From Protopterus annectens (taxonomy: Eukaryota; Chordata; Ceratodontiformes; Protopteridae), in NCBI RefSeq assembly GCF_019279795.1, contig NC_056745.1, forward strand, positions 1,491,072,503 through 1,491,136,502: a DNA stretch of 64,000 nucleotides, written 5' to 3'. The notes beneath the pieces are model-generated. The model was not told the DNA's origin. It saw only the letters and a list, made by a program, of their open reading frames with translations, and searched no databases. Positions 10,113-19,999 of the stretch are shown piece by piece. The translations under genes were made by a program, and so were the position numbers. Every line of letters begins with the position of its first letter. Position 1 is the first letter of the stretch.

Positions 10113-12007
10113 ATTTGTTCCCGAGACATGCTCCTCAGTAATGGGTACCAATGTTGCCTTGGCCAGTCTGGAGCTATCAGAATGATCCTTGGACGGTCCT
10201 CTTTGATCTTCAATAGCACCTTGTGCATCAAAGGAAGTGGTGGGAATGCATATGCTGTCAGGTTTTTCCAACTGAAAGATAGAGAGTCCACCTTCCAAGC
10301 AAGTGGGTGGTACGTCCTTGTGCAGAATTTCTTTAGTTGGTGATTGAGTGGGGATGCAAATAAGTCTATTTGAGGGAGCCCCCATTTTCTTGTAATGGTT
10401 ATGAAGATGTCCGGATGCAGCATCCATTCGTGGGCATCCGTGGTAGTCCTGCTTAGTATGTCTGCTAGAATGTTTTCTTTTCCTGGTACAAAAATTGCTT
10501 GTAACTGAACATTGTAACTCAGGGCCACATTCCAGAGATCCATTGCCATCCGGCATAGAGGGTACGAATGTGTGCCTCCCTGTTTGTTGATGTACCACAT
10601 AACTGTGGTGTTGTCTGTCCTTCTCAACGGTTGACCTTGTCGAAGAAATAGTCTGAATGTCTGAATTGCCAGTTTTACTGCCAGCATTTCCTTTAGATTT
10701 ATGTGCAGGTGCAGCTGGTCTTGAGTCCATAAGCCTTGTATGCACTTGTCCAGCATGTGGGCCCCCCAACCGAGGTCTGAGGCATCCGTGGTAATGGTTT
10801 GGCTTGGTTGAGTGTTGTGGAAGGGCAATCCTTTGTTTGATTGACAGGCCTGAGCCCACCATTGGAACTCTTGCTTCAGGCATGGAATTATTGGAATTAG
10901 GGTTTCTAGGCTGTGCTTGTGCTGAGACCATAAATTCCTTAGGTACCACTGTAACTTTCTCATATGCAGTCTGGCATGTGGAACCAATATTATGCAGGAT
11001 GCCATGAAGCCCAAGGCTTGCAGGACTTGTCTTGCTGTTAGATGGTTCTGCTTTGTTAATGCCAAGAAATATAGAGGGAGTTGCTCTTGTTTTTCTACTG
11101 TTAGGAATGCCATTTGTTTCGATGTGTCCAGCTCTGCACCCAAGAAGGTTATCCTTTGGGATGGTATCAGCCTTGACTTGTTTATATTGACTGTGTATCC
11201 CGGGGCTTGTAGTAGGTAAATGACCCTTTTCAAGTCTTCTGCTAACTTGAATTTGTTGTCCACTTGTATCAGGCAGTCGTCCAGGTAAGGGTAGATTTGG
11301 ATTCCCTGGAGCCTGCAATGAGCAATTACTGATGCCATGCATTTCGTGAACACTCTGGGCGCAGTAGATAAGCCAAAGGGCAATGCTGAGAATTGATAAT
11401 GCTCTGATCCTGCAAGAAATCTGAGGTATCTTCTGCAATTTGGTCGTATGGGGACGTGCAGGTATGCCTCCTTGAGATCTAGAGTTACCAGCCAAGACTC
11501 CTTGCCCAGCATGGGAAGAAGCTGCTGTAGGGTCAGCATTTTGAATTTTGGAACAATGATGAATGTGTTTAAAGCGGACAGGTCGAGAATAGGTCTCCAT
11601 TTGCTTCCTTTTCTTGGTACCAGGAAGAGTCTGGAGTAAAATCCCTGTCCTTGCTCCATAGATGGTACCTTTTCCACAGCTCTCATGTTTAATAATTGAG
11701 ATATTTGTTTTAGAGCTTCTGCCCTTTGATTTGGAGGTAGGTTTGGCATTCCTCTCTTCCCTGGCAGAGTATGGAAGTGAAACCTGTAACCTTGGTCTAT
11801 TGTCTGCAAAATCCACTTGTCTCTTGTGATGTAATGCCAGTTTACTGAAAATAAAGCTAGCTTCCCGCCCAAGGGTGCTTTTAGTTGTTCCCTGGTAGGC
11901 GGTGCTAGAGCCAAGTCACTGTGATTGTCCTGTAGTAGTGGTGGTGGCTGTGTCCGTGGCTGCACCTCGCTGGTTGTTACCCTGCCACTGACGTCCCCTG
12001 TAGGCAC
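10010..12007 (-). CDS. DIRS reverse transcriptase / RNase H
   Basis: 665 codons, starting MPTGDVSGRV and overlapping the gag 3' end by 92 bp in another frame. RT blocks are in order: FLVPRKGSKWRPILDLSALN, LVTLDLKEAYLHVPI, FSALPFGLSTAPRVFTKCM, the catalytic YPYLDD, then LGAELDT. RNase H follows with TTDASDLGWGAHM, NLKEMLAV, RRTDNTTVMW and LADILSR, supplying the acidic residues. The C-terminus (DLFASPLN, AYAFPPLPLMHKV, IILIAPDWPRQHWYPLL) is a block conserved in DIRS pol proteins and sometimes annotated methyltransferase-like. No stops are present, so the enzyme may be functional. Confidence 0.93.
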   Translation of the reverse strand: MPTGDVSGRVTTSEVQPRTQPPPLLQDNHSDLALAPPTREQLKAPLGGKLALFSVNWHYITRDKWILQTIDQGYRFHFHTLPGKRGMPNLPPNQRAEALKQISQLLNMRAVEKVPSMEQGQGFYSRLFLVPRKGSKWRPILDLSALNTFIIVPKFKMLTLQQLLPMLGKESWLVTLDLKEAYLHVPIRPNCRRYLRFLAGSEHYQFSALPFGLSTAPRVFTKCMASVIAHCRLQGIQIYPYLDDCLIQVDNKFKLAEDLKRVIYLLQAPGYTVNINKSRLIPSQRITFLGAELDTSKQMAFLTVEKQEQLPLYFLALTKQNHLTARQVLQALGFMASCIILVPHARLHMRKLQWYLRNLWSQHKHSLETLIPIIPCLKQEFQWWAQACQSNKGLPFHNTQPSQTITTDASDLGWGAHMLDKCIQGLWTQDQLHLHINLKEMLAVKLAIQTFRLFLRQGQPLRRTDNTTVMWYINKQGGTHSYPLCRMAMDLWNVALSYNVQLQAIFVPGKENILADILSRTTTDAHEWMLHPDIFITITRKWGLPQIDLFASPLNHQLKKFCTRTYHPLAWKVDSLSFSWKNLTAYAFPPLPLMHKVLLKIKEDRPRIILIAPDWPRQHWYPLLRSMSREQIWHLPLVPLLLTQNNYNTLHPNLKTLQLTAWNIA

Positions 12008-13745
12008 CCCTGGATTGACCTCTGCCTCTTGAGCGCCTATTCCTGCCTCTCTGAGCTCTGGAGGAGTCTGGAAAGGACCAATTCTTGGAGGGCCAATTCC
12101 TGCTAAACCTCGGAGGTTGGACCTGTGAGAAATCTTTCACTGTCTGGACAGATTTTGCCTTCTCTTCCATCTTCTTCAGCACCTGTTGTGCAGGAGAGCC
12201 AAACAAATTGATCTTATCCAAGGGAACATCTAGTAATTTGGATTTCACATGGTCTGGTAAGGCCTGCTCTTTTAACCATGCATGCCTTCTGATAACTGTG
12301 CCAGTCATGGCTGATCTAAAGGAAGCCTCCAGTGCATCATAGCCGCATTTTAAGGAATGGTTACTGACCTGCTGAATGTTATGTACCATTTCCTGAACAG
12401 ATTTTCTGTCTAATGGTTCATCTGAGGACAACTTCTTGGTTAACTGGTCTAGCATAAATTCTTGATACTGGATCATGTGGAATTGACAGTTCAATGCTCT
12501 AGCTGAAAGAGTAGCAGAAGTGTAAACTTTTTTACCCCATCTCTCTAAGGACCTGGATGCCCTTTCAGAGGGGAGGGTTTTTTTGGCTGAGGTAGCTGCT
12601 ACAGCCTTAGAACCCTGGGAGATAGTCTCGGGATCTGCAAAAGGAGCCTTATACAAATGGTGATGAGTATCCGGAACCCTGTAGTACCTATCGGGCTTAG
12701 CAGGGGCCGGAGGAAGTGAATCAGGAGCAGTACAAGCATCATTAAATGCATCATCTACAACAGAGAGAACTGGAGGAATGGCTAAAGGCCTGTGTTGTGG
12801 TAAATGCAGAAAGGTTCTAAGCCTCTTTCTAGAGTCTGAGAAATCCTGGCCCTGCCACTGAAATTGTTCCCTCATAGCATGCAAGGTTTCCCCAAAGGAA
12901 AATTCCTCAGGCGGAGAGGCAGAAGGGATGGACTCTTCAGCATCTGAGTCTTCATAAGGGGAGAAAGAAGCCTCTGGAGGGTTAGTATTATCTGAATCAT
13001 CAGAGGAATCATCTGTAGAAACTGGTTCAGGAGGCTCTGCTCTAGGCCTCTTCTCTGGAGGTGGGTGAGAGGCTCTGTCTGTGTGAGATTGGGATCCCCG
13101 GATTAAAGAAATGAGATCTTCTGCTAGACTAAGCATTTGTGAACTAGAGCTAGGCCTGTGAGAGGGGGTCTTAGCAGGCACAGATTTAGTAGTTTTAGCT
13201 GCTTTAGCCCTGGCAAAAGCCTTAATGGACATGGATGCAGGTGGCCTAGCAGCTCCACATGCAGGGGTGGAGATATCCAAGGGGATAGTGTCAGATAATT
13301 CCTGAGAAACTGCAAGAGCAGAAGGTAAATCAGAAGCCGATTCCACGAGGTTGGAAGAGGCCTCGGTAGGAGGTAAGTTTTCGGCTGAAGGAAGAACCGC
13401 TTGCTCGGTTTCAGCCGAAACCGAGACACTCGCGGTTGGCCTAACCACGGTTTCGGCCGAAACCGCAGACCGCGAGTGTCGGTCCTTTTCCTTGCGCTTT
13501 TTTGATATTTGCGTACTCGGAGGATCCGACGGCATAATGTAAGCAAAATCGGAGCCGAAAAACTCCTCAGCAAATTCCGACCAACGTCTAAGCGTCCGTC
13601 GGTTAAAAGAAGCACAGGCTAGACAAGCTACTACGTCGTGGTCTGGGCCTAAACAAGGTAAGCAGTAAGAGTGGAAATCTTTATGAGGTATTTGTTTCCC
13701 ACAAGTTAAACAGTTATTCACTTTTTCTGACATCGGCTGAGGCAA
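11916..13745 (-). CDS. DIRS gag-like protein
   Basis: 609 codons from MPQPMSEKV; the second Met, four codons on, is an alternative start. The N-terminus has a Cys/His cluster (CLTCGKQIPHKDFHSYCLPC, then CLAC) that looks metal-binding. The middle is acidic and Ser/Pro-rich, and the C-terminus is Arg/Gly-rich (RGRNRRSRGRGQSRGAYRGR), as expected for nucleic-acid binding. Its position, first after the promoter-bearing terminal repeat and ahead of RT, fits DIRS ORF1. Function as a packaging protein is inferred from the family. Confidence 0.85.
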   Translation of the reverse strand: MPQPMSEKVNNCLTCGKQIPHKDFHSYCLPCLGPDHDVVACLACASFNRRTLRRWSEFAEEFFGSDFAYIMPSDPPSTQISKKRKEKDRHSRSAVSAETVVRPTASVSVSAETEQAVLPSAENLPPTEASSNLVESASDLPSALAVSQELSDTIPLDISTPACGAARPPASMSIKAFARAKAAKTTKSVPAKTPSHRPSSSSQMLSLAEDLISLIRGSQSHTDRASHPPPEKRPRAEPPEPVSTDDSSDDSDNTNPPEASFSPYEDSDAEESIPSASPPEEFSFGETLHAMREQFQWQGQDFSDSRKRLRTFLHLPQHRPLAIPPVLSVVDDAFNDACTAPDSLPPAPAKPDRYYRVPDTHHHLYKAPFADPETISQGSKAVAATSAKKTLPSERASRSLERWGKKVYTSATLSARALNCQFHMIQYQEFMLDQLTKKLSSDEPLDRKSVQEMVHNIQQVSNHSLKCGYDALEASFRSAMTGTVIRRHAWLKEQALPDHVKSKLLDVPLDKINLFGSPAQQVLKKMEEKAKSVQTVKDFSQVQPPRFSRNWPSKNWSFPDSSRAQRGRNRRSRGRGQSRGAYRGRQWQGNNQRGAATDTATTTTTGQSQ

Positions 13746-13866
13746 GAAAGAGTCCCCAACGGGGTACTTAGCTTTTTAGAAGTCTTCGGAGTAGAAGAAT
13801 TCGGTAGTAGTAATCTCTGGTTCTGACCGACCGGCACTTGCGAACAGCTTCTGCTTCGGGCGCCAC

Positions 13867-14056
13867 GCGGCAAGAAAGACTGAGGAAAATGGCGTCGGCT
13901 GATGCCTTTATACCCGAATAACTGCAGCTGTGACGTCGGGTGAAGTGCGACATCAGCCGAGGCCAGACCCAGACTTTGGAATCCGGCCGACCGAAAGGCT
14001 GCCTGACGACAGGACAACCCATTTGTAAGGACTGCAGATGCATCCTTGAAGGACAT
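13867..14056 (-). repeat. DIRS right inverted terminal repeat (5' end of the element)
   Basis: Inverted counterpart of 8453-8644, about 96% identical. It is upstream of gag and so should contain the promoter. The outer end reads ...gcatccttgaaggacat and is copied in the internal complementary region. Confidence 0.9.
13906..13938 (-). promoter_or_regulatory. Putative DIRS promoter: TATA box and CRE-like site
   Basis: On the minus strand a gacgtca at 13931-13938 precedes TATAAAG at 13906-13912, about 160 bp upstream of the gag ATG. Both are conserved in the opposite repeat. No transcription start can be demonstrated from sequence. Confidence 0.5.
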
Positions 14057-15058
14057 CAACCTCGTCCCTGTTCTTCTCCAAGTCAAAGCAATGGCCTCCA
14101 CTCTGCTCTTCTCGCAGTCAGAGGAATGCCCTCCCCTCCACTCTTCTCCCAGTCAGAGCAACGCCCTCCTATCCACTCTTGTCCCAGTCAGAGCAACACC
14201 CTCCTCCCTACTCTTCTCTCAGTCAAAGCAACGCCCTTCCCTGCGCTCTTCACCCAGTCAGATCAACGTCTATCCTTCGGCTCTTCTCTTCTCCCAGTCA
14301 GAGCAACACCCTTCCCTCCGCTCTTCTCCCAGACAGACCAACGTCTATCCTTCGGCTCTTCTCCCAGTCAGAGCAGCGCCCTCCTCCCTGCTCTTCTCCC
14401 AGTCAGAGCAACGCCCTCCTCTCCACTCTTGTCCCAGTCAGAGCAACACCCTCATCCCTGCTCTTCTCCCAGTCAGAGCAACGCCCTCCCATCCACTCTT
14501 CTCCCAGTCAGAGCAACACCCTATCCCTGCTCTTCCCCTATTCAGAGCAATTCCCTCCCCTCCTCTCTTCTCCCTGTCAGAGCAACGCCCTCCCCTCCAC
14601 TCTTCTCCCAGTCAGAGCAACCCCCTCCCCTCCGCTCTTCTCCCAGTCAGATCAACACCATCCCCTCCGCTCTTCTCCCAGTCAGAGCAACGCCCTCTCC
14701 TCTGCTCTTCTCCCAGACAGACCAACGTCTATCCTTCGGCTCTTCTCCCAGTCCGAGCAGCGCTCTCCCCTCCACTCTTCTTCAAGTCAGAGCCCTCCTC
14801 CCTGCTCTTCTCCCAGTCAGAGCAACGCCCTCCTCTCCACTCTTGTCCCAGTCAGAGCAACACCCTCATCCCTGCTCTTCCCCCAGTCAGAGCAACGCCC
14901 TCCCCTCCACTCTTCTCCCAGTCAGACCAACGTCTATCCTTTGGCTCTTCTCCCAGTCAGAGCAACACCCTCCCATCCACTCTTCTGCCAGTCAGAGCAA
15001 CTCCCTCCTCCCTGCTCTTCTCCCAGTCAGAGCAACTCCCTCCCCTCCACTCTTCTCT
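14057..15058. repeat. 35-bp minisatellite, right block (~29 units)
   Basis: It has the same unit as 5667-8424, resuming immediately beyond the DIRS right end. It is rich in the gaccaacgtctatccttcgg variant and in cctcctccctgctcttctcc variants also seen at 7727-8424, so the two blocks were one array before the DIRS insertion. Plus-strand open frames of 293-390 codons are repeat translations only. Confidence 0.95.
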
Positions 15059-15654
15059 AATCCATTTACGGCTGAATTAGGGAGCGGCATCACTGACCTG
15101 CTGGCCGTCTGAAAGCAGCCTGGGCTACTGTGTGAATGTCCAAGGAGATCCCAGAAAGAAAGCACTGTTTGTGCTTTGATATCGGACAACCATGCAGACG
15201 CTACACAGTAAAACAGCACTTAGGAAGGGTAAGCTTAGGCCTTTCTTTAGTACAGTCTGATTACATGGGCATTTTGTACAAATACAGCATTTAGGTGTAG
15301 CTATGACTGGTCCTGCATTAGTATCTTATTTGTACACGGGCAATCTCTAGTTTTAGAAAGTTCAGGCCAATATGTTTTTCATGTACCAGATGTGGCTACT
15401 TTCCTGTGATAATTGTAAGGAAATGTGGGCAGTGTCAGCAGACATAAAGAAAGGTAACCGAGCTGCTAGTCAATGTCTCAAACACAGATGCTAAAATACC
15501 AAGATATACAGTTTTACTGCCAACAGCTGAGTAATACAAAGAATGGACTTGTCATAAGTCCTCTAATTAAGTGCCTGGATTTCCTTCTCTAAATGGAAAA
15601 CAAATCATTTTATGAAATACAAAAGCTTTATTTGGCTTTGCTAACAAACATTAC
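15059..15654. other. Intron sequence between the array and exon G
   Basis: I recognise no element or gene here. Open frames are short and the composition is ordinary. Confidence 0.5.
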
Positions 15655-15730
15655 CTGCTTTTTCACAATTTTCTGTGTTAAACAGCACATCCTTCCAATA
15701 GAAATCAAAGTCTGTTCATCTTCTAGGCAT
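15655..15730 (-). CDS. Host gene exon G (76 bp)
   Basis: On the minus strand a good acceptor (tttctgattacag|ATGCC) at 15731 and donor (AGCAG|gtaatgttt) at 15654 bound a segment with only one open frame: one base plus 25 codons (start CLEDEQTLIS, end KIVKKQ). Exon F leaves AG, and the first A here completes AGA (Arg). It ends in phase 0. Product unknown; the peptide is compatible with a helical segment. Confidence 0.65.
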
Positions 15731-16479
15731 CTGTAATCAGAAATGCTGCAACATAACAGAAAAAATATGAAACATAGTTCTGTGTAGGTTTAAGTGAAAT
15801 TCACCACCTCATCAACAGCAAAATTAATCTTTTGTGCTATTTGTGTTCATTTCTTTTATTTATCTGCAATCCTGTGGATACACAATAACTTTCATGAAAG
15901 CAAACAGGAAATAAGTATATAACATCAGAGATCAGTGGAATGCAACAAAAACATTCATTATTCAAAGTAAAAGTGACATCTTTCTATAACCAGTGAACCT
16001 TATAATTAAGAAACTTAGATGCAACATAACAAAAAAACAGTGACTTAAATATTCCCATAGTTTGTGAGACAGATAATCCAGCATATACATAGAAGGTGAA
16101 AATTAAGAAACTATTCAGCATACACATACAGAACTGTGCAAGTCTGAAGATGGAGGAAACTGAGACTGCCTACGAGTCTTTGGTATGACTTTCACATTAC
16201 TGTAAAGTTAATGATCTGAGAACATTTACTTAGAATATTCTTTCAGACTTTTTCAGCAGCTGATTGTTGGAAATTTGGGACTTTGAGAAATGTAAGCTTT
16301 GCGATACAAACTACTGTGAAGTATCTGGTTACTCTGTATCTCGTTTCTGTTCCATTTCTATTTTTGGTATCAGCTTCTAAAAGACCGCTGGGTTACAATG
16401 TAACTGTTCACCAGTATGTTTCACTACTCAGTTTTCAGGAGCTTCATTTTATCCTGTAGTCTCGTGTGCAGTCCCATAC
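15731..16479 (-). other. Intron F-G
   Basis: A 749-bp intron with no recognised repeat. It is the shortest interval in the proposed gene, so F and G are an easily testable pair. Confidence 0.5.
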
Positions 16480-16533
16480 CTGTTACTTAGTGCTTGCGAG
16501 GAGTTATTCTCAAGGAAGTCAGTTAGGACTCTG
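16480..16533 (-). CDS. Host gene exon F (54 bp)
   Basis: The donor is AACAG|gtatgg at 16479. The acceptor is taken as gttaag|CAGAG at 16534, which keeps phase with exon E (AG plus C gives Ser). The open frame reads RVLTDFLENNSSQALSN and leaves AG for exon G. The upstream tract is not strongly pyrimidine-rich, and an AG six bases earlier (caaaag) is an alternative that would break the phase. Confidence 0.5.
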
Positions 16534-16754
16534 CTTAACTTTTGAACACAAATTAATCTTTGAAATGGAGTGTTAGAGTTGGTGTTTTTGGGCTAATTAC
16601 CATTAGACTGTTGGACTAACAAGTACCACTGAGGTGAAACTGCTGAAGTGCTGGCATAGTTCTACCTTGTTCTTTTCATCTCAGACATTTTGAGACATTT
16701 GGATTACTGTTATGTGATCCCTGTTCTACAACTCAGGACTTTGTTGATTTTTGA

Positions 16755-17015
16755 ATAAAATGGACGGCGCAATAGTGCAGCCATTGCATTGTCGACTCAC
16801 AGCAAGAGATTCTCCAGTTCAATTCTCTGCTGGGGTGCCTTCTGTGCGGAGTCTGCATGTCTTCCCTGCATCCTTGTGGGTTTTCTCCGGGTGCTCTGGT
16901 TTCCTCCCACGTTGCAAAGACATGCATCTGCAGCATTTCTCCCTGTGCCTCCACTGAAAATTGGCTTTGTTCCAAGTTGGACTTTCCTGGTAAACAAATG
17001 TTAAATAAAATAAAT
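16755..17015 (+). mobile_element. tRNA-derived SINE, V-SINE-like
   Basis: The 5' part looks tRNA-derived: an A-box-like ggcgcaatagtgcag near 16764 and a B-box-like agttcaattct near 16816. The body has the widespread vertebrate core (ggagtctgcatgt, gggttttctccgggtgctct, ggtttcctcccac, aaagacatgc), which I associate with V-SINEs. The 3' tail (cctccactgaaaatt ... gtaaacaaatgttaaataaa) resembles the LINE tail at 3880-3955. Family assignment is from memory of the core. The overlapping open frames are spurious. Confidence 0.75.
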
Positions 17016-18101
17016 CTTCATAGTTCTCTTGACAAACGAGCTTTATTTTTTTCTCTTCCACCATGTTGTCTTATTTGCTATTTTTCATTATTCTTACAGC
17101 ATTTATACTGATAATAATTGTACACTCTGCACTTTGTTTATTCTTTAATTATTGTATTGGCAATGTTGTACTGTACTGGCTCACCATATGCGCAGTAACA
17201 AGCATCGCCCAAACCTCACCCAACACCCAGTAAAAGGCTGACATTACAGTTTAGTCATGAATAAACAATGGCATGTGTTTTTCGGCCGCATGAAAATTCA
17301 TCCAGGTTTGTCAGCATGCAGCAAGCAGATACTGGGGACTTGTGAATTCAGTGATTCACAGGGCAAATAAACTATTGAAAAGGAAGGATGGATGGGCCAG
17401 TAGAGTGCAACAAAGCCAACTGTACAATGTACATTAATTTTACCCTTTACAAAAGTACAGGGAGATTTTGAATTTTGTATTTTCAGATTTCTTCATGATT
17501 TTAAAATATTGAGACAGTACAAGAAATGTAACTACCAGTACGTTGCAAAAATGGTTATGTAAAGCAGTGGCTGCTGCAAAGCTGGTAGTAGGGGCTGAAG
17601 TTACGCCATTCCGTATGTCTGTGTGTAACTCTTTATAGATTTTTTTCCTTGAATCTTTTTCTAATTTTGTCCAGAATTATATGTCTTGTTACTGTTTTTC
17701 CTTTGCTTTTGCAGGGGCGCCAGCCTCCATGCACCCCCTTGTGTGTGTGTGTGGGGGGGTGCCCCCCCACCCCAGTTACTTCAATATACCAACTCTGAGA
17801 TCGCACTAGCTTGAGGCAGAGACACAAACACAAATGCATTAAAACCTTTCCAGAGGAAATCTACAGGACAAATGAAGTGCTTTTCTAATACAATCTTAAA
17901 ACCACCGTACTTTAGGACGCTTCCAATGCCATAAGGCAAACAGAAATGTCTTAAAAGTTAAATTATAGGTCTGCATCATTTCATTACTGAAACTCATCAA
18001 CAATCAATGTATTCATGGTGGCATCGGCAAATCTGCATACCATGCCAATCATTCGTCATTTGCATACCACTGGCACTGGGCTTGTTAATCCCTCTGGCCA
18101 T
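17016..18101. other. Intronic sequence with a G-rich repeat relic at 17690-17815
   Basis: Mostly unclassified. At 17690-17815 a segment (cttttgcaggggcgccagcc, a gt/g-run with c-run, then ccaactctgagatcgcacta) matches the interior of the palindromic MITE at 50534-50872, so it is probably another, poorly preserved member. It includes a (gt)n and poly-G/poly-C stretch at 17740-17770. Confidence 0.5.
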
Positions 18102-19229
18102 GCCCATTCCTGCGTGAAACGGATGGTGACCAGTACACTACAACAAAGGTCCATTCCAGCGTGAAACGGATGGTGACCAGTACACTACAACAAAGGCCCA
18201 TTCCTGCGTGAAACGGATGGTGACCAGTACACTACAACAAAGGCCCATTCCTGCGTGAAACGGATGGTGACCAGTACACTACAACAAAGGCCCATTCCTG
18301 CGTGAAACGGATGGTGACCAGTACACTACAACAAAGGCCCATTCCTGCGTGAAACGGATGGTGACCAGTACACTACAACAAAGGCCCATTCCTGCGTGAA
18401 ACGGATGGTGACCAGTACACTACAACAAAGGCCCATTCCTCCGTGAAACGGATGGTGACCAGTACACTACAACAAAGGCCCATTCCTGCGTGAAACGGAT
18501 GGTGACCAGTACACTACAACAAAGGCCCATTCCTGCATGAAACGGATGGTGACCAGTACACTACAACAAAGGCCCATTCCTGCGTGAAACGGATGGTGAC
18601 CAGTACACTACAACAAAGGCCCATTCCTGCGTGAAACGGATGGTGACCAGTACACTACAACAAAGGCCCATTCCTGCGTGAAACGGATGGTGACCAGTAC
18701 ACTACAACAAAGGCCCATTCCTGCGTGAAACGGATGGTGACCAGTACACTACAACAAAGGCCCATTCCTGCGTGAAACGGATGGTGACCAGTACACTACA
18801 ACAAAGGCCCATTCCTGCGTGAAACGGATGGTGACCAGTACACTACAACAAAGGCCCATTCCTGCGTGAAACGGATGGTGACCAGTACATTACAACAAAG
18901 GCCCATTCCTGCGTGAAACGGATGGTGACCAGTACACTACAACAAAGGCCCATTCCTGCGTGAAACGGATGGTGACCAGTACACTACAACAAAGGCCCAT
19001 TCCTGCGTGAAATGGATGGTGACCAGTACACTACAACAAAGGCCCATTCCTGCGTGAAACGGATGGTGACCAGTACACTACAACAAAGACCCATTCCTGT
19101 GTGAAACGGATGGTGACCAGTACACTACAACAAAGACCCATTCCTGCGTGAAACGGATGGTGACCAGTACACTACAACAAAGGCCCATTCCTGCGTGAAA
19201 CGGATGGTGACCAGTATACTGCAACAAAG
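18102..19229. repeat. 47-bp minisatellite, 24 units
   Basis: The unit runs gcccattcctgcgtgaaacg, gatggtgaccagtacactac, aacaaag. The array is 1128 bp, exactly 24 x 47, with only scattered substitutions. No long open frame exists through it, so it is not coding. It is intronic relative to the proposed host gene. Confidence 0.95.
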
Positions 19230-19999
19230 ACATTGCATTTTCATTCTTTCACTTTGATGGTAAGTATAAGTTGTTAGAACTGAAGCACTATAAGAAAATC
19301 CAAGTTGAAATCAATGATGAACACTAGCAATTAATCGCAGAACAGTGGGCCTCTTACAAATTTACAGCTTCCTTGTTTAAAATATCTTATGCAGTTTGAA
19401 TTAAAATAACAAGCTGTTCAAACTAACCTTACGTGCATTTAAACTTGATACATTACAGGAAATAAGTGAAATGTGTACATTAAATACACACACATACCTG
19501 GATATATTCATTTCTAACTGCCAAAATTAACTGAAAACTAATTTCCTCTAAAGCACAGTTGTTTAAATCACAATTAACAGAAAACTGTGCAAGGTAACAG
19601 GCAATTACTGCTGCTGTGGATTAGGATGTTAGGAATTACAAGACAATTTAGTCTGAAACACAATCGGTGCCTTGCTACTGCCCACCCTTATGTTATACCC
19701 CCCTCTCTAGTACACTGTCATGCACCAGCACTATTTCTCTGTGCAAGTCGTGTTTTCACTTTTGTCTGTGCTTGTGTGACTGCAGATTTACTATATTTAA
19801 GTAATGCAGGTGGGGTGGGGGCAAAGCCTCTCTATATGAGGATGCAGGGGGCAAGACTTTTAAAGGAGTATTTGCTACATATAAAATTGTATATGAAATA
19901 TTATTTAGATGAAATGTGCTTTCGATTAATTTTTTCAGTGAGTTGTGACTAGATTTAAAACCAATTAGATGAAATTTTATATTTCACCAACAACATCAA
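19230..19999. other. Unclassified intronic sequence
   Basis: I see no gene, RNA or repeat family I can name. The 121-codon plus frame at 19587-19952 has no recognisable features, and I treat it as chance. Confidence 0.5.

Larger units (their letters stand above)
8425..14056 (-). mobile_element. DIRS-type tyrosine-recombinase retroelement, structurally complete
   Basis: The element is read on the minus strand: gag (13745-11916), RT/RNase H (12007-10010), then tyrosine recombinase (ending 8979). Inverted terminal repeats lie at 8453-8644 and 13867-14056, and an internal complementary region at 8842-8938 matches both outer ends. This is the DIRS-1 architecture, in which reverse transcription yields a circle that the recombinase inserts without a staggered cut. 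All three frames are uninterrupted, and the terminal repeats differ by about six substitutions in 158 bp, so insertion is fairly recent. It sits in the 35-bp minisatellite, with CAA directly outside each end. Confidence 0.93.

Noticed and set aside
16751..17111. Several overlapping 66-84 codon ORFs on both strands
   Set aside because: They are translations of the V-SINE-like element.
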